This document shows positions 1 to 6,081 of a stretch of DNA of 12,634 bases, one piece after another (the stretch's first letter is position 1; the number at the start of each line of letters is the position of its first letter). A program made the position numbers and the translations under genes. The stretch covers positions 1 through 12,634 of the forward strand of contig JACPAU010000224.1 of assembly GCA_016180705.1 (NCBI GenBank), written 5' to 3'. The stretch is from Candidatus Methylomirabilota bacterium (GTDB taxonomy: Bacteria; Methylomirabilota; Methylomirabilia; Methylomirabilales; JACPAU01). The notes beneath the pieces were generated by a model. That model saw nothing but the letters and a program-made list of their open reading frames with translations. It made no database searches and was not told where the DNA came from.

Positions 1-167
1 AGCGTCTCCAGGTGGCGGCGGGAGGCCAGCTCCGGCACGATCCCGCCGAAGGGGGCATGGAGGCCCTCCTGAGAGAGGACCACGCTGGACCGGAGCCGCC
101 GCGGATCCTCCAGCACCGCGGCGGCGGTCTCGTCGCAGGAGGTCTCGATGCCGAGGATGAGGCTCAT
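1..167 (-). CDS. tsaD: tRNA N6-adenosine threonylcarbamoyltransferase TsaD, N-terminal part (truncated by window edge)
   Basis: The visible 55 residues begin [18 protein letters not shown], the hallmark amino terminus of the TsaD/Kae1/Gcp (ASKHA-fold) family, followed by a [12 protein letters not shown] stretch that is equally typical. TsaD transfers the threonylcarbamoyl group from threonylcarbamoyl-AMP to A37 of ANN-decoding tRNAs in the cytosol, together with TsaB and TsaE; older annotations call it O-sialoglycoprotein endopeptidase. The metal-binding histidines lie beyond the window. The ATG is 25 nt after the stop of the S41 protease gene on the same strand, so it is probably the last or a late gene of the ftsE operon. 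No clear Shine-Dalgarno sequence precedes it, which suggests translation by coupling or a weak site. Identity is confident; the gene is partial because the window starts inside it. Confidence 0.93.
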   Translation of the reverse strand, partial: MSLILGIETSCDETAAAVLEDPRRLRSSVVLSQEGLHAPFGGIVPELASRRHLET

Positions 168-192
168 GCCACGCGGGAGGCTTCGGGATTCC

Positions 193-1506
193 TCACCGGG
201 CCGCCGGCGTGCCCGTCCCTCCCTGCTCCAGGATGAGGTTGGCCTTCAGGATGTCCACCGCGCGGGCCAGCTGGACGTCGGTCTTCAGGTCCGGCCCCCG
301 CCGACCGAGCGGCTGGGAGGTATCCCCCTCCTCCTCCCCGATCTTCCGCTCGCGGGGGGATGGCCCGCCCTCGGGGCGGGGGGCCGCCTGGGCCGTGGTA
401 CCGGGCTTTGGGGGCTCCACCAGGATATCCGGCGTGATCCCCTTCCCGTGGATCGACTGGCCCCGGGGAGTGAAGTACTTGGCCGTGGTTAGGCGCAGAC
501 CCGAACCGTCGTTGAGCGGGATCACGGTCTGGACCGAGCCCTTTCCGAAGGTCGTGGTCCCGAGGACGACGGCCCGCCGGTGATCCTGCAGCGCGCCGGC
601 CACGATCTCCGAGGCGCTGGCCGAGCCGCCGTTCACGAGCACCACCAGGGGGACCTGGGGGATGGGCTTCGTGTGCTCGGCGGTGAAGCGGAGGTCCTGG
701 TTCCGCACGCGCCCCTCGGTGTAGACGATGAGCTGTCCCTTCTGGAGGAAGAGGTCCGCCACCTGGACCGCCTGGCTCAGGAGCCCGCCGGGGTTGTTCC
801 GGAGGTCCAGGACCGTCGCTTTGACCCCGCCGCCGGCGTACTGCTCGAGGATCGCCTCCAGGTCGCGGGCCGTCCGCTCCTGGAACGAAACCAGCCGGAT
901 GTATCGGATGCCGTCCTCCAGGTCGAAGGAGCGGACGCTGTGGACCTCGATGACCTCCCGGGTGATGGCAAAGTCCTTCGGCTCCGCGAGTCCCTCCCGC
1001 ATGATGCCGATGGTGACCTGGCTCCCCCGCGGCCCCCGGAGCTTGCGGACCGCCTCGATGAGGGTCATGTCCTTGGTCGGTTCCCCGTTGATCCGCACGA
1101 TCCGGTCCCCGGACAGGATGCCGGCCCGGTCCGCGGGGGTCCCCTCGATGGGGGCGACCACGGTGAGCTGCCGGTCCCGGACGGTGATCTCGATCCCCAG
1201 CCCCCCGAAGGACCCCTGGGTCTCCACCTGCATCTCGCGGTAGACCTCCGGCGGCATGAAGGTGGAGTGCGGGTCCAACCCCTCCAGCATCCCCCGGATC
1301 GCACCGTAGACGAGGTCCTTGGAATTGACCTCGTCCACATAGTTGGCCTGGATGAGCGTCAGGACCTCGGTGAAGACCTTGAGCTTCTCGTAGGCCTCGT
1401 CGGTGGCGACCACGCCGTGGCGGGCGCCGCTCGCGATGATGACCAGGATGAAGGCGAGGACCACCAGGGCCGTCCGGGCCGTCCCCCGCCACCGCTGTGC
1501 TCGCAT
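193..1506 (-). CDS. ctpA: Periplasmic carboxy-terminal processing protease (S41 family, CtpA/Prc type)
   Basis: A 437-residue serine protease of family S41A. Residues 11-28 are a hydrophobic signal or anchor segment after a basic start, so the enzyme acts in the periplasm, probably tethered. A PDZ domain spans about 95-170 ([10 protein letters not shown] onward) and would bind the C termini of substrates. The catalytic core follows: LDLRNNPGG near 233-241, then GSASASE with the predicted nucleophile Ser297, and FGKGSVQ with the general-base Lys322 exactly 25 residues later, as in the family, plus Gln326. The C-terminal 70 residues are charged and of low complexity. I chose the ATG at 1506 because it is preceded by GGGAGGAAGGGG and directly precedes the signal sequence; the frame stays open upstream but that extension is composition-driven. 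It sits 43 nt behind the EnvC-like gene. Related proteases control cell-wall hydrolases, which suits the FtsEX context, but the substrate here is not known. Confidence 0.93.
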   Translation of the reverse strand: MRAQRWRGTARTALVVLAFILVIIASGARHGVVATDEAYEKLKVFTEVLTLIQANYVDEVNSKDLVYGAIRGMLEGLDPHSTFMPPEVYREMQVETQGSFGGLGIEITVRDRQLTVVAPIEGTPADRAGILSGDRIVRINGEPTKDMTLIEAVRKLRGPRGSQVTIGIMREGLAEPKDFAITREVIEVHSVRSFDLEDGIRYIRLVSFQERTARDLEAILEQYAGGGVKATVLDLRNNPGGLLSQAVQVADLFLQKGQLIVYTEGRVRNQDLRFTAEHTKPIPQVPLVVLVNGGSASASEIVAGALQDHRRAVVLGTTTFGKGSVQTVIPLNDGSGLRLTTAKYFTPRGQSIHGKGITPDILVEPPKPGTTAQAAPRPEGGPSPRERKIGEEEGDTSQPLGRRGPDLKTDVQLARAVDILKANLILEQGGTGTPAAR

Positions 1507-1519
1507 TCCCCTTCCTCCC

Positions 1520-1534
1520 GCGCCGCCGCGGCGC
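1520..1534. repeat. Inverted repeat next to the protease ribosome binding site
   Basis: GCGCCGCCGCGGCGC can fold into a 6-bp stem with a 3-nt loop. It lies in the 43-nt gap between the EnvC-like gene and the protease gene, directly upstream of the protease Shine-Dalgarno sequence. No U-tract follows, so it is not a usual intrinsic terminator. It may be a processing or stability element, or merely a product of the high GC content. Confidence 0.3.
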
Positions 1535-1549
1535 CCGCCGCCCTGATTG

Positions 1550-2761
1550 TTACCGCCGGGGTTGCAACCACGCCAGAGGATCCTCGGGCTTCCCCTGGAC
1601 CCGCACCTCGAAGTAGAGCTGGGGCCCATCGAGGGAGCCGCTCTCCCCGACGGTCCCGATGAGTTGCTTCGCCTGGACCTCCTGCCCCGCGCGGACAAGG
1701 AGGTCCGCCAGGTGGGCGTAGAGGGTGAAGAGCCCGTCACCGTGGTCCAGAATGGCGAGCCGCCCGTAGCCCTGGAACCAGTCGGCGAAGGCGACGGTCC
1801 CCCGGTGGACGGCCCGGACCTCCTCCCCGGCCGTGGCCCGGATCGCGACCCCCCGGTTGAAGGTCACGGTCCGGAAGCGGGGATGTTCCCGCTGCCCGAA
1901 GCCCGCGACGACCTCCCCCGCCGCGGGCCAGGGGAGCCTGCCCCGCAGCGCCGCCAGGGCGCCGTCGAGGGCCGGCCTCCCGGGAGCCACGGGGGCGGGC
2001 CGCCGCCGCGCCCGCTCCTCGAGCCGCAGCCGGTTCAGGAGGGCCTGGAGCTCGTTCGCCGCCGCCTCCAACTCCCGGATTGCAGTCAGGTGCCCCTGCC
2101 GCTCCTCCCGCACCTTCGCCAGCAGGATCCGCTGCCGCCACTGCTCGCTGGCGATGTCCTGCCGTGTGTCCTGGAGCTTGCTCCGCTGTTCCTCGAGGAC
2201 GCTGATCCGCGTCCGGACTCCCTCGCGCTGCAGCGTGAGATCCGCCAGGGCCGCCCGGTGCCGGGCCGCCAGGTCCCGATCCTGCACCGCGATCGCCGCC
2301 AGGTATTTGACCCGGCGGGCCGCCTCCTCCGCGGTCCCGGCCGTGAGGAGGACCCGGACCGTCCCCAGGCGCCCCTGCTTGTAGAGCGCCCGCAGGCGCT
2401 CGCCCAGGAAGCGCTCGGTCCGCTGCAGGCGCCGCTCGGTCGTGGCGAGCTGCCGGGTCAGGGCGGCCACCTCCCGGCTCCCGGCAGCGACCCGGGCCTC
2501 GAGGCGCTTGAGTTCGGCCCCCTTCCCGCGCAGCAGCCCCTCCACCCGTTCCAGCTCGCGGGCGAGCGCCCCCTCCCGCCGGCCCGCCTCCTGCGCGCGG
2601 CGGCGCTCCTCTGCGAGCTCCCGCTGCACCTCCTGCAGCTCCTTCTGGGTCCGGGAGAGCCGCCCGCCCTTCTGGGCGGTCGCAGCGCCCGTCCCGACCA
2701 GGAGGCCAATCAGGAGGAGGGTCCCCGCGACTGTGGGTCGGAGCCTTCGCATGCCCCTCAT
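1550..2761 (-). CDS. envC: EnvC-like murein hydrolase activator (coiled coil plus degenerate LytM/M23 domain)
   Basis: A 403-residue exported protein. Residues 4-28 form a signal peptide ending in ATA-Q. Residues about 32-255 are rich in Glu, Arg, Leu and Gln in heptad-like order and predict long coiled coils, as in EnvC and PcsB. The last 125 residues are a LytM/M23 domain with the EnvC-like signatures ADWFQGYGRL and LYFEVR-QG. Zinc-site residues of active M23 enzymes appear replaced: Asn303 and Ala307 where His and Asp are expected, and Gln381/Tyr383 where the HxH motif should be; only His350 of the YAH motif remains. This matches E. coli EnvC, which does not cut peptidoglycan itself but activates amidases when driven by FtsEX. 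The start ATG overlaps the ftsX stop (ATGA); a second in-frame ATG at 2752 is possible. An amidase partner is not encoded in the window. Confidence 0.9.
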   Translation of the reverse strand: MRGMRRLRPTVAGTLLLIGLLVGTGAATAQKGGRLSRTQKELQEVQRELAEERRRAQEAGRREGALARELERVEGLLRGKGAELKRLEARVAAGSREVAALTRQLATTERRLQRTERFLGERLRALYKQGRLGTVRVLLTAGTAEEAARRVKYLAAIAVQDRDLAARHRAALADLTLQREGVRTRISVLEEQRSKLQDTRQDIASEQWRQRILLAKVREERQGHLTAIRELEAAANELQALLNRLRLEERARRRPAPVAPGRPALDGALAALRGRLPWPAAGEVVAGFGQREHPRFRTVTFNRGVAIRATAGEEVRAVHRGTVAFADWFQGYGRLAILDHGDGLFTLYAHLADLLVRAGQEVQAKQLIGTVGESGSLDGPQLYFEVRVQGKPEDPLAWLQPRR

Positions 2762-3657
2762 GCCTTCAGGAACCGCCGCACCGACAGGAGACTCCCCAGG
2801 CCCCCCAGGACGGCGCCGGCGGCGAGCAGCCCGGTCACCTGGAGCGGCTCCAGGAAGCGTCCGCCGTCGAGTGCGAGCAGCCCCGCGGGGGACAGGCCGA
2901 GCCGCCAGACGACGTACCGGTAGCCGGCGAACAGGAGCAGGAGCGCCAGAGTCCCTCCGAGCAGGCCCTGGAAAAGCCCTTCCAGGATGAAGGGGGCGCG
3001 GATGTATCCGCGGGTCGCCCCCACCAGGCGGAGGATCTCGATCTCGTCCGCCCGGGCATAGACCGCGAGGCGGATGGTGTTGCCGACGATGAAGACGGCG
3101 GTTCCCCCCAGAATCGTCGCGACCGCCCACCCCACCACCTGCAACCCCGAGACCATCCGGGCGAGCTGGTCGATCCACTCGAGCCCGTACAGGACCTCCT
3201 CCACCCCCTCGAGCCGCTCGAGGGAAGCCACGAGCCCCCGCATGGCGGCGGGGGTGTGGTGCTCCTCCCCGATGCGAAGTTGAAAGGAGGCCGGGAGGGG
3301 GTTGTCCCCCAGGCCCTCGAGGAGGCTCGCCTGCCCCCGCAGGTCCCGCTTGAAGACGGCCAGCGCCTCCTCCTTGGTGGTGTACTGGACGGCGGCCACG
3401 GCGGCCTCCGTCTGCAGGCGCCGCCGGAGCAGGTCGCGCTGCTCCGCGGTGATGTCGTCCCGGAGGAAGACGACCACCTCGAACTGGGCCTTCCAGTCGC
3501 TCATGATCGCCTGGAGGTTCACCGTGAGGAGCCAGAGGCAGCCCAGGATCAGCGAGGAGACCGTGATGGCCCCGACCGCGGCGAGGCCGCCCCAGCCCCC
3601 CCGCCGGAGGTTCGCCAGGGTCTCGGTGAGCAGGCTCCACACGCGCGTCGGGCGCAT
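2758..3657 (-). CDS. ftsX: Cell-division ABC-type permease FtsX
   Basis: A 299-residue inner-membrane protein with the FtsX layout: a short cytosolic amino end, TM1 about 26-48, a periplasmic loop of roughly 120 residues (about 50-170), then three TM segments at about 173-193, 224-246 and 273-293. The family signature NTIRLAVYARADEIEILRLV (residues 193-212), followed by GAT, precedes the third TM and is diagnostic. FtsX does not transport anything known; it passes the ATPase cycle of FtsE across the membrane to a cell-wall hydrolase or its activator, which binds the large periplasmic loop. The start codon overlaps the ftsE stop by one base (TGATG) and the stop overlaps the EnvC-like start (ATGA), so the three products are translationally coupled and probably made in fixed proportion. 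No truncation or frameshift is seen. Confidence 0.96.
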   Translation of the reverse strand: MRPTRVWSLLTETLANLRRGGWGGLAAVGAITVSSLILGCLWLLTVNLQAIMSDWKAQFEVVVFLRDDITAEQRDLLRRRLQTEAAVAAVQYTTKEEALAVFKRDLRGQASLLEGLGDNPLPASFQLRIGEEHHTPAAMRGLVASLERLEGVEEVLYGLEWIDQLARMVSGLQVVGWAVATILGGTAVFIVGNTIRLAVYARADEIEILRLVGATRGYIRAPFILEGLFQGLLGGTLALLLLFAGYRYVVWRLGLSPAGLLALDGGRFLEPLQVTGLLAAGAVLGGLGSLLSVRRFLKA

Positions 3658-4322
3658 CAGGCCCCGTTGTCCTCGACGACCCGGCCGGCCTTGAGGACGA
3701 TGGTCCGCTTGGCCTGTTCCTTCACCAGGGTCGCATTGTGCGTGGCGAGGAGGATCGTGGTTCCCCGGGCGTTCACCTCCCGGAGGAGGCGGATCACGTC
3801 GGCGGCCAGCTCCGCGTCCAGGTTCCCCGTCGGCTCGTCCGCCAGCAGGATCAGGGGATCGTTCAGGAGGGCGCGGGCAATGGCCACCCGCTGCTGCTCT
3901 CCCCCGGAGAGGCGGTAGGGCGTCTGGTTGGCCCGATGCAGGAGGCCCACCTGCCGGAGGAGGTAGCCGATCTTTCGGCGGGCCGCCGCCTCGGGCGTCC
4001 CCAGCGCGCGGGCCACGTAGTGCAGGTTCTCGGCCACCGTCCGGTCCATCAGGAGCTTGAAGTCCTGGAAGATGACCCCCACCAGCCGCCGGAGCGCCGG
4101 CACCTCCCGCTCCGGGAGGCGGACCACGTTGCGGCCGCTGACCAGGATCTGGCCGCTCGTCGGCAGCAGATCCCGGAAGATGAGGCGCAGCAGCGACGTC
4201 TTCCCGGCCCCGCTCCCGCCGGTCAGGAAGACGAACTCTCCCTTGCGGAGGTGCAGGGAGACATCCGCCAGGGCCTCCACGTCCCTGCCGAAGGTCTTCG
4301 AGACCCGGAAGAGCTGGATCAT
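3657..4322 (-). CDS. ftsE: Cell-division ATP-binding protein FtsE
   Basis: A 221-residue ABC ATPase of normal FtsE length. It shows every nucleotide-binding motif: Walker A GGSGAGKT at 35-42, Q-loop Gln86 in the context IFQDFKLL that is typical of FtsE, signature LSGGEQQ at 138-144, Walker B LILLADEPTGN with catalytic Glu163, and the switch His195 in ATHN. It would sit on the cytosolic face bound to FtsX and power FtsX-dependent activation of septal or sidewall peptidoglycan hydrolysis. The ATG is the first gene start after the divergent intergenic space; AGGAGGT lies about 12 nt upstream, a strong but slightly distant ribosome binding site. It heads the operon ftsE-ftsX-envC-ctp-tsaD. Confidence 0.97.
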   Translation of the reverse strand: MIQLFRVSKTFGRDVEALADVSLHLRKGEFVFLTGGSGAGKTSLLRLIFRDLLPTSGQILVSGRNVVRLPEREVPALRRLVGVIFQDFKLLMDRTVAENLHYVARALGTPEAAARRKIGYLLRQVGLLHRANQTPYRLSGGEQQRVAIARALLNDPLILLADEPTGNLDAELAADVIRLLREVNARGTTILLATHNATLVKEQAKRTIVLKAGRVVEDNGA

Positions 4323-4367
4323 CCCTGGACGGGCACCTCCTGCGTGCTCCAGCCGGCTAACTGCCCT

Positions 4368-4396
4368 AAACTAGAGGATGCGCACGGCCTTTGCAA
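4368..4396 (-). promoter_or_regulatory. Possible promoter of the ftsE operon
   Basis: On the minus strand TTGCAA (4396-4391) is followed after 17 bp by TAGTTT (4373-4368). The matches to sigma-70 consensus are 4 of 6 and 3 of 6. The spacing and the position, about 40 nt before the ftsE start with an AGGAGGT in between, are suitable. The match is weak and could be chance. Confidence 0.3.
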
Positions 4397-4429
4397 GGGA
4401 AAAGCCGCGTGCGCAACCCCCCGGCACGA

Positions 4430-4458
4430 TTGACACGGGCCCGGCCCACCCCTATAGT
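4430..4458 (+). promoter_or_regulatory. Sigma-70 promoter driving the zinc-ribbon/TPR gene unit
   Basis: A perfect -35 TTGACA (4430-4435) is followed after exactly 17 bp by TATAGT (4453-4458), five of six matches to the -10 consensus. Such an AT-containing element stands out in roughly 70% GC sequence. The predicted start is near 4465, leaving a leader of about 175 nt before the ATG at 4639. Confidence 0.65.
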
Positions 4459-4638
4459 GCGGACAGCGACTTCGGCGTTGTCCTCAGGGGCGAGCGCCCT
4501 CCGAAACCGTGGTTTTTCCCCGCGCGGGTCCGGGTCCCCCCACCCCTTCCCGAAGACGGAGGCGAGCGTCCGGAGCGGCGGCAGGGCTTCCCCTGGCCAG
4601 GGGGCAGACGGCTGTCCGGCGGCCGCGTGAGCGGGTCG

Positions 4639-5472
4639 ATGGGATACCAGCTCTGCGAGAATTGCAGCCTCTACTTCGAACAGGGGAAAACCTACTGCAA
4701 GCTGTGCGGCCACCCCTTGACCCAGGCGGCGCTCTCGGAGCCGGCGAAGGTTTGCCGCCGTTGTCACCTGCTCCACGGGGCCGTGAGCGCGCGCTGCGCC
4801 TTCTGTGCGGGGGAACTGCGCCTCCTGCACGAGGCACCCGTGGAGGCGCCGACGGCCCGGGCCGTTGCGCGAGGCACCGGGCCTGCCCCGGCGCCCAGCG
4901 CCGCGTCGGCCGTGCCGCGCCCCGCCGCAGCGGCCGCGAAGCCGGCCCGGCCGCCGCTCAGCGGCGCCTGGATGGACTGGAAGGTCCTGGCCGCCCTGAC
5001 GGTGGTCCCCCTGCTGCTCCTCACGGCGGCCTTCCTCGCGCTGACGCCCGGCGGGGGCCTCCCGGGGTGGCCGCCCGTCCGCCCGCCGGCGTCCCAGGCC
5101 GGCGGCGCCGCCGAGGAGGAGCGCCTGAACGCGGAGGGGATCGCCGCCGCCCGGGCCGGGCGCCTGCCGGAGGCTGAGGGGGCCTTCCTGGCGGCCCTGG
5201 AAGCGCACCCGGAGAGCGTGAAGGCCCGCAACAACCTCGGGGTCCTGTACCGGCGCCTGCGCAGGCTCGACGAGGCTGTCGTCATGTACGAGCAGGCGAT
5301 CGCGCTCGACCCGACGAACCCCGTCCCCCACAAGAACCTGGGGCTCATCTACGAGGAGCAGGGGCGGCGCGCCAAGGCGCTCCGGCACTTCGAGCAGTAC
5401 CGGACGCTTCGGCCCGACGCCCCGGACACCGATGAGATCTCCCGGAAGATCGCGCGCCTCCGTCGGCCGTAG
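4639..5472 (+). CDS. Membrane protein with double zinc ribbon and TPR repeats (unassigned)
   Basis: A 277-residue protein that I do not recognise as a named family but whose parts are clear. Residues 6-23 (C6xxC9 with C20xxC23) and 39-56 (C39xxC42 with C53xxC56) are two zinc ribbons, so the amino end is a double-zinc-ribbon domain. An Ala/Pro-rich linker follows (66-110). One TM helix spans about 115-136. The rest, about 160-262, reads as three tetratricopeptide repeats, with clear motifs ARNNLGVLYRRL and PHKNLGLIYEEQG. The topology is probably zinc ribbons in the cytosol and TPR outside, acting as a scaffold. I took the ATG at 4639; a GTG at 4627 is in frame and possible. Its end overlaps the SH3 lipoprotein gene by 41 nt, and the two are probably co-transcribed from the promoter at 4430. 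The role is unknown. Confidence 0.85.
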   Translation: MGYQLCENCSLYFEQGKTYCKLCGHPLTQAALSEPAKVCRRCHLLHGAVSARCAFCAGELRLLHEAPVEAPTARAVARGTGPAPAPSAASAVPRPAAAAAKPARPPLSGAWMDWKVLAALTVVPLLLLTAAFLALTPGGGLPGWPPVRPPASQAGGAAEEERLNAEGIAAARAGRLPEAEGAFLAALEAHPESVKARNNLGVLYRRLRRLDEAVVMYEQAIALDPTNPVPHKNLGLIYEEQGRRAKALRHFEQYRTLRPDAPDTDEISRKIARLRRP

Positions 5473-5956
5473 GCGCTGGCCGCGCTGGGCGGCCGTCCTC
5501 GCGGCCGCCCTGCTCGCCGCCTGCGCGGCGCCCACGCCGCCGGCCCGACCGCTCCCGCGGCCGCCGGCGCCGGCCAGGCGGCCGCAGCCTCCCGCGGCCC
5601 AGCCGGTGACACCGCCGAGGCCGGCCGCTCGGCCTATGCCCGCCGTGCCGTCCCCGACGCCCTGGTACGTGACCGCCTCCTCGCTCAACCTGCGGCGCTG
5701 CCCGGGGGTCACGTGCGGCCGGATCGGGGTCCTGCGGCAGGGCGACGTGGTCCTCCGGCTGCGGGAGGACGGGGAGTGGGTGGAAGTCCGGGTGGTGCGG
5801 ACGGGGCAGGTGGGCTGGGTGGCGAGCGAGTTTCTCGAAGAGCAGCCGGAGGCAGGGCCCGAGAGGCCCACGGCCTCTGGCTCCTCCGCACCGGGCCCGC
5901 CGGTGCCGCGCCCCGCCCCGCCGGGGGGCCCCGTCAAGGAGGAGTTCCTCGAGTGA
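5432..5956 (+). CDS. SH3-domain (SH3b) lipoprotein
   Basis: A 174-residue predicted lipoprotein. After a long Arg-rich start comes a hydrophobic stretch (residues 19-30) ending in LLAAC, so Cys31 should be lipidated by signal peptidase II. A Pro/Ala-rich linker (33-76) leads to a bacterial SH3 domain at about 77-137, with the typical opening YVTASSLNLRRCPG, then the VLRQGDVV and GEWVEVR strands and a closing GWVASEFLEE. Such domains bind peptidoglycan or proteins in the periplasm. Cys90 and Cys95 might form a disulfide. The tail is Pro-rich. The ATG at 5432 is the only usual start codon before the lipobox, so the 41-nt overlap with the preceding gene is probably real. It may be the envelope partner of the TPR protein; that link is inferred from gene order only. 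Confidence 0.82.
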   Translation: MRSPGRSRASVGRRRWPRWAAVLAAALLAACAAPTPPARPLPRPPAPARRPQPPAAQPVTPPRPAARPMPAVPSPTPWYVTASSLNLRRCPGVTCGRIGVLRQGDVVLRLREDGEWVEVRVVRTGQVGWVASEFLEEQPEAGPERPTASGSSAPGPPVPRPAPPGGPVKEEFLE

Positions 5957-6081
5957 GCGCCTCCGCCCCGATCCCCTGCCCGGCCTGCGGCGCGAAGGTC
6001 CTCCCACCCGCCCGCTACTGTGACATCTGCGGCACGTCTCTCGGCCCGGGGCCCGCCGGGCCCCCGCAACCCCGCCCCTAG
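5953..6081 (+). CDS. Zinc-ribbon microprotein, 42 residues (unassigned)
   Basis: A very small gene starting with GTG inside the stop of the SH3 lipoprotein gene (GTGA overlap). AAGGAGG lies about 10 nt before the GTG, one of the best ribosome binding sites in the window, which supports it as a real gene. The product has one zinc ribbon, C9PAC12G and C23DIC26G, with 10 residues between the knuckles, followed by a Gly/Pro-rich tail. No TM or signal is seen, so it should be cytosolic, on the same side as the likely cytosolic ribbons of the TPR protein two genes upstream. Its TAG is shared, as CTAG, with the stop of radC on the other strand. The function is unknown; it might bind protein or nucleic acid. 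An alternative is that it is a fused or frameshifted tail of a longer zinc-ribbon protein in relatives. Confidence 0.68.
   Translation: MSASAPIPCPACGAKVLPPARYCDICGTSLGPGPAGPPQPRP

Larger units (their letters stand above)
4323..4638. other. Divergent intergenic region between ftsE and the zinc-ribbon/TPR gene
   Basis: These 316 bases hold start signals for both neighbours. On the plus strand there is a near-consensus sigma-70 promoter; on the minus strand a weaker candidate and a strong ribosome binding site for ftsE. The plus-strand part after the promoter, about 4465-4638, is an unusually long leader. It can form small hairpins, for example 4486-4500 (5 bp with a GAGC loop), flanked by the complementary pair TTCGG (4471) and CCGAA (4501). 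A T-run at 4512-4516 is not directly behind a strong stem. An open frame in the leader continues into the downstream gene but looks like composition rather than coding. No repeat array or mobile element is present. Confidence 0.6.

Noticed and set aside
1507..1740. A 78-residue extension of the S41 protease up to an ATG at 1740
   Set aside because: The extension is Ser/Arg/Gly-rich, overlaps the EnvC-like coding end, and would bury the signal sequence; the ATG at 1506 has a strong ribosome binding site.
1547..2923. A 458-codon plus-strand frame across the EnvC-like and FtsX genes
   Set aside because: Its Pro/Leu/Gly-rich translation has no recognizable domain, while the opposite strand encodes a typical EnvC coiled coil and LytM domain.
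4486..4516. Intrinsic terminator: hairpin 4486-4500 and T-run 4512-4516
   Set aside because: The T-run is 11 bases away from the stem, and the sequence lies just behind a strong promoter, so a terminator is not supported. Attenuation cannot be excluded.
4461..4617. Possible 6S-like RNA: GGACAGC at 4461 is complementary to GCTGTCC at 4611, with about 157 nt between the ends
   Set aside because: The predicted transcription start near 4465 would leave out part of the first strand, and I cannot lay out the open central bubble of 6S RNA. The seven-base match may be chance, so I kept only the general leader finding.
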